Source: Mariniphaga sp. (GTDB lineage: Bacteria > Bacteroidota > Bacteroidia > Bacteroidales > Prolixibacteraceae). Taken from it: DNA of 42,082 bases. Position numbers and translations under genes: made by a program. Below are positions 36,451-42,082 of this stretch, one piece after another. The notes beneath the pieces were generated by a model. That model was given only the letters and a program-made list of their open reading frames with translations. It did not search any database and was not told where the DNA came from. Within the stretch, counting starts at the first letter, position 1, and each line of letters starts with the position of its first letter. The DNA is taken from the NCBI GenBank assembly GCA_010906965.1, contig JAAFHB010000016.1, positions 1 to 42,082 on the forward strand, in the 5' to 3' direction.

Positions 36451-38493
36451 TTACCAGATTTTGGCACGATTCTCCTCATCGAGGTACATCGGTTGTCCTG
36501 GTTTAATGTTGAAGGCTGCGTAAAACTCAGGGATATTTTTTAATGGCCCGATCACGCGCAAATTTCCCAGCGAATGTGGATCTTCTTTCGTCCGGCGAAG
36601 GATTTCCTTATCGCGGATATTCTGAGCCCATACGTGTGCATAAGCAAGATAAAAACGCTGATCGGGTGTGAATCCGTCGATTTTCTCTGTTTCTTTATTG
36701 GCAAGCTTAAAGGCTTGGTAGGAAATATTTAAACCTCCAAAATCGGCGATGTTTTCTCCCAGACTCAACTTACCATCGGCATGAATGGAATCAAGCACAA
36801 CAAAATTATTAAACTGATCGACCAATACCTTCGTTCTGGCATCAAAAAGTTTTGAATCTTCAGCCGTCCACCAGTCGGTTAGATTACCAACTTTATCATA
36901 TTTACGACCTTCATCGTCGAAACCGTGTGTCATTTCATGTCCGATTACAACTCCGATGGCGCCATAATTAACAGCATCGTCACCTTTTAGGAAGAAGAAA
37001 GGTGGTTGCAGAATGGCAGCAGGAAATACGATTTCGTTCATATCGGGTGAATAGTAAGCATTCACAGTTTGTGGCGACATAAACCATTGTGCTTTGTCAA
37101 CAGGTTTATTGATTTTCGAATAATTAAACGATGTTTCGAATTTATTCGAACGGATCACATTCTCCACATACGAATCATCCAAGATTTCGAGTGCAGAATA
37201 ATCGCGCCATTTATCAGGATATCCGATTTTTACATTAATGGCATTCAACTTTTCGATTGCTTTTACCTTGGTATCAGCACCCATCCATTCGAGGTTTTTG
37301 ATCCTTTCGCCAAGTGATATGCGGAGATTCTCAACCAGTTTAAGCATCCGTTCCTTTGCTTCAGCAGGAAAATATTTGGCAACATAGAGCTGTCCAATCG
37401 CTTCGCTAAGTGCATCACTTGTAACGCCGAGCACACGTTTCCAGCGTGGACGCATTTGTTCGGTTCCTGACATTGCCCTGCCAAAGAAGTCGAATTTAGT
37501 ATTCACAAAATCATCCGAAAGGTACGAAGCCGTTCCGTCAATCAGGTTCCAGCGCAAGTAAACTTTCCAGTCTTCAACGGGAACATCCTTCATCATTGCG
37601 CTTACTTCGGTAATGAAAAGCGGTTGGTTTAAATTGATCTCTTCCGGATCGCCTACACCCTGTGCAACAAAGTAACGTTTCCAGTTAAACGCTGGTGAAA
37701 GTTCAATCAACTCTTTGGTTGTTTTCTTATTGTAAGCTTTGTTTGGATCGCGTTGCTCGAGGCGTGTCATCGAAGCCCTGGCCAGACGTGTTTCCATGTT
37801 TAAAATGGTCTGCGTATTTTTGCTGGCAGTTGCTTCGTCATCACCAAGCAGTTTAAACATTTTTTCGACGTAGATCGTGTATTTCGCCCTTAAATCTTTT
37901 GAACGTTCATCATCATTGATGTAATAATCGCGGTCGGGCATTCCGATACCGGACTGTACCAACTGTGCAATGACCATCGAACTGTTCTTGGCGTCAGACG
38001 AGCCGTAAAAACCAAATAATGGTGATAACCCGTAAGTATGAAATTTTGCGATCTCGATTTCTACATCATCCATCGTTGCCAGCTTGTCGATCTCCTGAAA
38101 GTAGGGTGCCAAAGGCTTGATTCCCTGCTGTCCGATCTTTACAGTATCCATTCCAAGGTTGAAGAGGGTAGCCGTTTTATCTGCAATCGATCCTTTCTCA
38201 TTCTTCGTTGAAGCAGTTTCCTTTACCAATTCATTCAATTGTTTTTCAGCCAGTTCGGCCAATTTGTCAAACGAACCAAAACGGGCACGGTCGGCTGGCA
38301 ACGGGTTGAGCTTTTTCCATCCATTGTTGGCATAAGCATCGAAATCCTGCCCAGGACTGACTGTTGTGTCCAAATCAGCCAGACTGATTGCCGGTTGCGG
38401 CTGCGGTTTCTGCTCTGTCTCTCCGCAACTAATAAAAATTCCTGTTATCATTGTGCACAAGAAAAGTGAAATTAATAGTGATTTATTCTTCAT
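36451..38493 (-). CDS. M13 family metallopeptidase (neprilysin/PepO-like) lipoprotein
   Basis: Start MKNKSLLISLFLCTMITGIFISC; NAYYSPDMNEIVFPAAILQPPFF, VIGHEMTHGFDDEGRKYD, SLGENIADFGG. Confidence 0.94.
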   Translation of the reverse strand: MKNKSLLISLFLCTMITGIFISCGETEQKPQPQPAISLADLDTTVSPGQDFDAYANNGWKKLNPLPADRARFGSFDKLAELAEKQLNELVKETASTKNEKGSIADKTATLFNLGMDTVKIGQQGIKPLAPYFQEIDKLATMDDVEIEIAKFHTYGLSPLFGFYGSSDAKNSSMVIAQLVQSGIGMPDRDYYINDDERSKDLRAKYTIYVEKMFKLLGDDEATASKNTQTILNMETRLARASMTRLEQRDPNKAYNKKTTKELIELSPAFNWKRYFVAQGVGDPEEINLNQPLFITEVSAMMKDVPVEDWKVYLRWNLIDGTASYLSDDFVNTKFDFFGRAMSGTEQMRPRWKRVLGVTSDALSEAIGQLYVAKYFPAEAKERMLKLVENLRISLGERIKNLEWMGADTKVKAIEKLNAINVKIGYPDKWRDYSALEILDDSYVENVIRSNKFETSFNYSKINKPVDKAQWFMSPQTVNAYYSPDMNEIVFPAAILQPPFFFLKGDDAVNYGAIGVVIGHEMTHGFDDEGRKYDKVGNLTDWWTAEDSKLFDARTKVLVDQFNNFVVLDSIHADGKLSLGENIADFGGLNISYQAFKLANKETEKIDGFTPDQRFYLAYAHVWAQNIRDKEILRRTKEDPHSLGNLRVIGPLKNIPEFYAAFNIKPGQPMYLDEENRAKIW

Positions 38494-38664
38494 TGATTTT
38501 AAGTATTTACAAGGATCAAAAATATTCTTTTTTGTTGAACAGATACTAAAGGTAAAAGGTTTTATATTCGTTGTAAAGCAATACTTCATTAACTGACAAT
38601 TTGAATTAGTTTCAGTGTTTTCTGACTCGCAAATAAAGGTTTCGATCCTTATCTGTTTATCATG

Positions 38665-39813
38665 CTAATATTCTTCGTCAAATCTGATTTCTGCATCTTT
38701 ATAATTCCATTTTAGTACATTGGCCATTAGCGGAACTAGGTATGCGGCTGATTTTCGCTGTCCGCGATAGGAGGGATGTCCATCGGATCCGAGATCGGAA
38801 GTGTTATTCAGAAGACCATCGGGAATGCCGGCAAAATAAACCTTTGTATCCCCATGAATCAGGTTGTAATCTTCAACCAGTTCCTTAACAATTGAATAAC
38901 AGGGTTCATTGGTCATAGGTCCGACAACGCAGAAAACCGGAATTTTACCGTAAACCTCAACTATCTTTTCGATTAGTTGTTCGTAATGACGTTTAAAAAC
39001 CGCTTTGTCCGGGTGTGGTAATGTGGAATAATCGTTTGTGCCAAGGTTGATCACAACGGCATCGGGCTTCCACTGATTGAAATCCCATTTTTTGACAGAG
39101 TCTGTATCAAACATGCGACCAAAGCGCTGAGGCATTGGGGCAAGCCGGGTCGAAATCTTTGATTTATCGTTGTAATTCCGGATGATTCCAAGGCCCGAAT
39201 GCGCGATCAGCGCATAGTCGGCACTGAAGGCACGTGAAGCAATTGATGCGTAAGAGAAATAGCTGTTCTCAGTCTCGGGTTTAAACCGCTCTTTGCCAGA
39301 TAACCCTTCTGCACCATATCCGCAGGTAATTGAGTTTCCGATAAATTCAATTTTCCGGTTGTTTTTAACTGTTGATGGTGCGATTTTCTCGCCAGGTGCA
39401 ATCCCGATTCCATAAAAGCAGGCCATACCCATATCGGCTTCTGTTCGCTTGGTAATCAGTAATTCGTGTGCTCCCTTGCCTGTCAAACCATTAAAAACAA
39501 ATATTGAATCGGTCGCCGGATGTATCACTTTTACTGGCTGATCATCGATGAAAACATTGAAATAGTCGCGGTTTCCACCCTTCAGCCTGATCTCAAGTGT
39601 GTTTCCTGTAAAGGCACAACGCAGATAGATGCCGGGCCAGTCGAAGCGCACGGCTTTTGGATCCGATCGGTCGGTACGTCCAAAATAACTGAATGCAGCA
39701 TGATCGGCATCAAACGATTGCATACGTGGCTGAGCCACTCCTGTCAGCAGAAAAACGCTCCACAATAAAATTAGTAATACACTCTTTTTTAACATTTCGT
39801 TCAAATTTATCAC
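38665..39813 (-). CDS. SGNH-hydrolase esterase with jelly-roll N-domain (CE2-like)
   Basis: FDWPGIYLRCAFTGNTLEIRL, IEFIGNSITCGYGAEG, VVINLGTNDYS, GSDGHPS. Confidence 0.85.
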   Translation of the reverse strand: MINLNEMLKKSVLLILLWSVFLLTGVAQPRMQSFDADHAAFSYFGRTDRSDPKAVRFDWPGIYLRCAFTGNTLEIRLKGGNRDYFNVFIDDQPVKVIHPATDSIFVFNGLTGKGAHELLITKRTEADMGMACFYGIGIAPGEKIAPSTVKNNRKIEFIGNSITCGYGAEGLSGKERFKPETENSYFSYASIASRAFSADYALIAHSGLGIIRNYNDKSKISTRLAPMPQRFGRMFDTDSVKKWDFNQWKPDAVVINLGTNDYSTLPHPDKAVFKRHYEQLIEKIVEVYGKIPVFCVVGPMTNEPCYSIVKELVEDYNLIHGDTKVYFAGIPDGLLNNTSDLGSDGHPSYRGQRKSAAYLVPLMANVLKWNYKDAEIRFDEEY

Positions 39814-40035
39814 CTGTTATTCTACGAGTCGGAAAGGTAATATTAATTAAAACATTAAAATGATCAAACCACGATTCATTCATTCGTTGAGGAGATTGGG
39901 AAAGAGATTAAATTATTGAATCAGGCTATTTCTATCTATTTTAGCTTTACTTTTGGTGAGATTTTAAATCCTTTTGTAATTACCCATCTGCTCCGTCAGG
40001 AAGAAAACAACTTGTAATACAGATAAAATTTCTTT

Positions 40036-40653
40036 ATGCAAAGCTTGCTGAGTCAAACTTTTTCGTGGACAAAAAAATGGTCAAGGAGCCGGTATGGCCT
40101 GCTTGCGGTCTTCGTATTTTTATTTCTTGATGCATCCTTGTTCCCACTTCCAACGACAGTCATTTTTATCACGGTCTCGCTGATTCATCCCACCCGATCG
40201 TACTATAACGCATTGGTGGCGATAACCGGAATGGTTTTCGGATCGATCCTGGGTTATTCCATCGGGCACTTTTTATGGCTTCTTCCCGATGGAAGTTTTA
40301 CTCAGTTAGCCCACTATATATTCAACCACATCCCCGGTTTTACAGAGCTGAATTACCAACATGCACAAAGTCTCTTTACTAAATGGAGTTACAGCATATT
40401 GCTCTTTTCTACGATAATACCTATTCCATATCAAATACTTACGATTACTGCAGGAGCTTTTGAAATAGATATCTTTACTTTTATACTCGCTACGATTGTT
40501 TTCCAGGGATTGCGGTTCTTTTCGCTCGCATGGCTGATTATCAAATATGGCGCAGAGGTAACTGCCGTTTTCAGGAAGAATATTAAAATAATTGCCGTGA
40601 TTACAATCCTGCTTCTGCTCACCATCTATATTATTTCGGTGATTGGTTCATAG
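40036..40653 (+). CDS. YqaA/DedA-like (SNARE-associated) membrane protein
   Basis: FLDASLFPLPTTVIFITVSLIHP...GMVFGSILGYSIGHFLW...IIPIPYQILTITAGAFEI. Confidence 0.75.
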   Translation: MQSLLSQTFSWTKKWSRSRYGLLAVFVFLFLDASLFPLPTTVIFITVSLIHPTRSYYNALVAITGMVFGSILGYSIGHFLWLLPDGSFTQLAHYIFNHIPGFTELNYQHAQSLFTKWSYSILLFSTIIPIPYQILTITAGAFEIDIFTFILATIVFQGLRFFSLAWLIIKYGAEVTAVFRKNIKIIAVITILLLLTIYIISVIGS

Positions 40654-40682
40654 GCAGAGATTCCGGATACCGAAATTTCTTC

Positions 40683-40690
40683 TACTTTTG
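40683..40690 (+). promoter_or_regulatory. Bacteroidota -7 element (TACTTTTG)
   Basis: TAnnTTTG 16 bp before the ATG at 40706. Confidence 0.5.
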
Positions 40691-40705
40691 CCAAATATTT
40701 GAAAC

Positions 40706-41506
40706 ATGAGTACTTCAAAAGGGATATTTCAACGTACTGAGTTATTATTTGGGAAAGAAAAAATGGAAGAGATTGCCCGTAAAAAGGTGATTATTTTCGG
40801 AATAGGGGGCGTTGGTAGCTGGTGTGCCGAAAGTCTGATCCGCTCCGGAATCCATTTTCTCACGATCGTCGATTCCGATCGGATTTGTATTACCAATATC
40901 AACCGGCAGCTTCACGCCACTATTAAGACAGTTGGGGAAGTTAAAACCGAGGCATTGAAAAGGCGATTACTCGAGATCAATCCCGATGCAGAAATTACCG
41001 ATATACAGAAGATCTATAATGCAGTGAATCACGACCAGTTTGATCTTGATTCGTACGACTATATCATTGATGCGATTGACAGTTTAGGAAGTAAGGTTCA
41101 CCTGATCAGGGAGGCGACGAGAACCAAAGCAGTTCTTTTTTCGTCGATGGGCGCATCGCTAAAACTTGACCCGACACAAATCAGGGTTGCCGAATTCTGG
41201 AAGGTGCAGGGTTGTCCGCTGGGATCGAAAATCAGAAAATATATACGAAAGGGTGAACTTCCTGCCAAACCATTTATGTGTATTTATAGTGAGGAGCTGC
41301 TCGAAAACAAGGGATCAGGTTCGTCGTGCGGAACTGATAAATGCCTATGCCCAAAACAGAAAAGCGGAATTGGTGATCCCGAATTGGATGACCATGAATG
41401 GTGCAGTCAGAAAGCTGTCATCAACGGAACAGTCGCACACATTACTGCTATTTACGGATTTACAATCGCGGGATTAGTGATACAGGATATTTACAACCAG
41501 GCATAG
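40706..41506 (+). CDS. tcdA: ThiF-family E1-like protein, tRNA threonylcarbamoyladenosine dehydratase (TcdA/CsdL-like)
   Basis: VIIFGIGGVGSWCAESLIRSGI, IVDSDRICITNINRQLHA, YIIDAIDSLGSKVHLI, SSMGASLKLDPTQIRVA. Confidence 0.88.
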   Translation: MSTSKGIFQRTELLFGKEKMEEIARKKVIIFGIGGVGSWCAESLIRSGIHFLTIVDSDRICITNINRQLHATIKTVGEVKTEALKRRLLEINPDAEITDIQKIYNAVNHDQFDLDSYDYIIDAIDSLGSKVHLIREATRTKAVLFSSMGASLKLDPTQIRVAEFWKVQGCPLGSKIRKYIRKGELPAKPFMCIYSEELLENKGSGSSCGTDKCLCPKQKSGIGDPELDDHEWCSQKAVINGTVAHITAIYGFTIAGLVIQDIYNQA

Positions 41507-41564
41507 AATCAGCACAGTAACATTGTATGGAATCCATCGGAGACATATGTTTAAATTGACATTT

Positions 41565-42082
41565 CTATATCACATTATGTACCCATCTATCCCCCTGTCT
41601 TACCACGAACCTTTCCATTAATGAGGTCAACGAGGCTTGAAAAATTGGTTTTGCAATATATTCGTTACACCCGGCTGCCAAAGCCTTTTCGCGGTCACCC
41701 GAAAGTGCATATGCCGTCTGAGCAATAATAATAACATCCTTATTAAACTTCCGAATTTGCCTGGTAGCTTCATATCCATCCATTTCGGGCATTTTAATAT
41801 CCATCAGGACAAAATCGATGTCAGGGCTATTGCGACAAATTTCAACCGTTTCAATACCATTACTAGCCTTTAAAACCTGCTGACTAAAAGCTCTTACCGC
41901 AATTGACAGCAACATGCCTGATATCTCGTCATCTTCGGCAATCAAAATTTTGAGGTCTTTTCTTTGAACTTCAGCTACTTCATCCATAACAACTATTTTA
42001 TTGAAATACCGTAAGTATGTACGTATGTCTATAGTATAAAGTTCCAATTCGGGGTCTTTTATTTCTCCTTTGCAGCATATTT
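41565..42082 (-). CDS. Response-regulator receiver domain; frame open through the window edge, so possibly the C-terminus of a hybrid histidine kinase
   Basis: LKILIAEDDEISGMLLSIAV...DFVLMDIKMPEMDGYEATRQIR...IIAQTAYALSGDREKALAAGCNEYIAKP; the 42047 'start' is a TTG and the frame continues upstream (ICCKGEIKDPE) with no stop. Confidence 0.8.
   Translation of the reverse strand, partial: ICCKGEIKDPELELYTIDIRTYLRYFNKIVVMDEVAEVQRKDLKILIAEDDEISGMLLSIAVRAFSQQVLKASNGIETVEICRNSPDIDFVLMDIKMPEMDGYEATRQIRKFNKDVIIIAQTAYALSGDREKALAAGCNEYIAKPIFQASLTSLMERFVVRQGDRWVHNVI

Overview
A 42 kb segment of a Bacteroidota chromosome. The phylum call rests on repeated TAnnTTTG -7 promoter elements, the ORF6N/AbiE/Rhs content and GH-rich loci; a Bacteroidales/Marinilabiliales-like host is inference. 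The window has three parts. (1) An accessory region (about 1-6700) ends next to tRNA-Pro(TGG) and carries a tyrosine-integrase remnant. It holds three near-repeated copies of a short Rhs core segment, all on the minus strand. Two are joined to unrelated C-terminal domains, one with an HExxH zincin-like motif, and each of these is followed by a small exported or lipoprotein candidate immunity gene. An ORF6N gene and a DUF6088/AbiEii-type toxin-antitoxin pair follow; a perfect 13-bp inverted repeat sits upstream of that pair. (2) A housekeeping block (about 7700-18400) contains a split 5'-nucleotidase, an amidase, an S4 protein, pth, rplY/ctc, prs, engB, manA, a Dabb gene interrupted by an in-frame stop, udk, a PolB-like exonuclease and trpS. 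(3) A carbohydrate-active locus without SusC/SusD (about 18.7-31.2 kb: two GH2, tandem DUF1080, GDPD, GH43/117-like, DUF1680/GH127-like, GH-A clan and GH43 proteins) is followed by a GlcD-GlcF fusion oxidoreductase, a second AbiE-like pair, an L,D-transpeptidase-like protein, an M13 peptidase, a CE2-like esterase, a YqaA/DedA-like membrane protein, a ThiF/TcdA-like protein and a response-regulator domain cut by the window edge. The leads most worth following are the degenerate Rhs-CT/immunity cassette array, the operators at both AbiE-like loci (one straddles its own start codon), and a cluster of short hairpins at 18.56-18.70 kb whose stems covary. No database search was possible; all family calls come from motifs read by eye.
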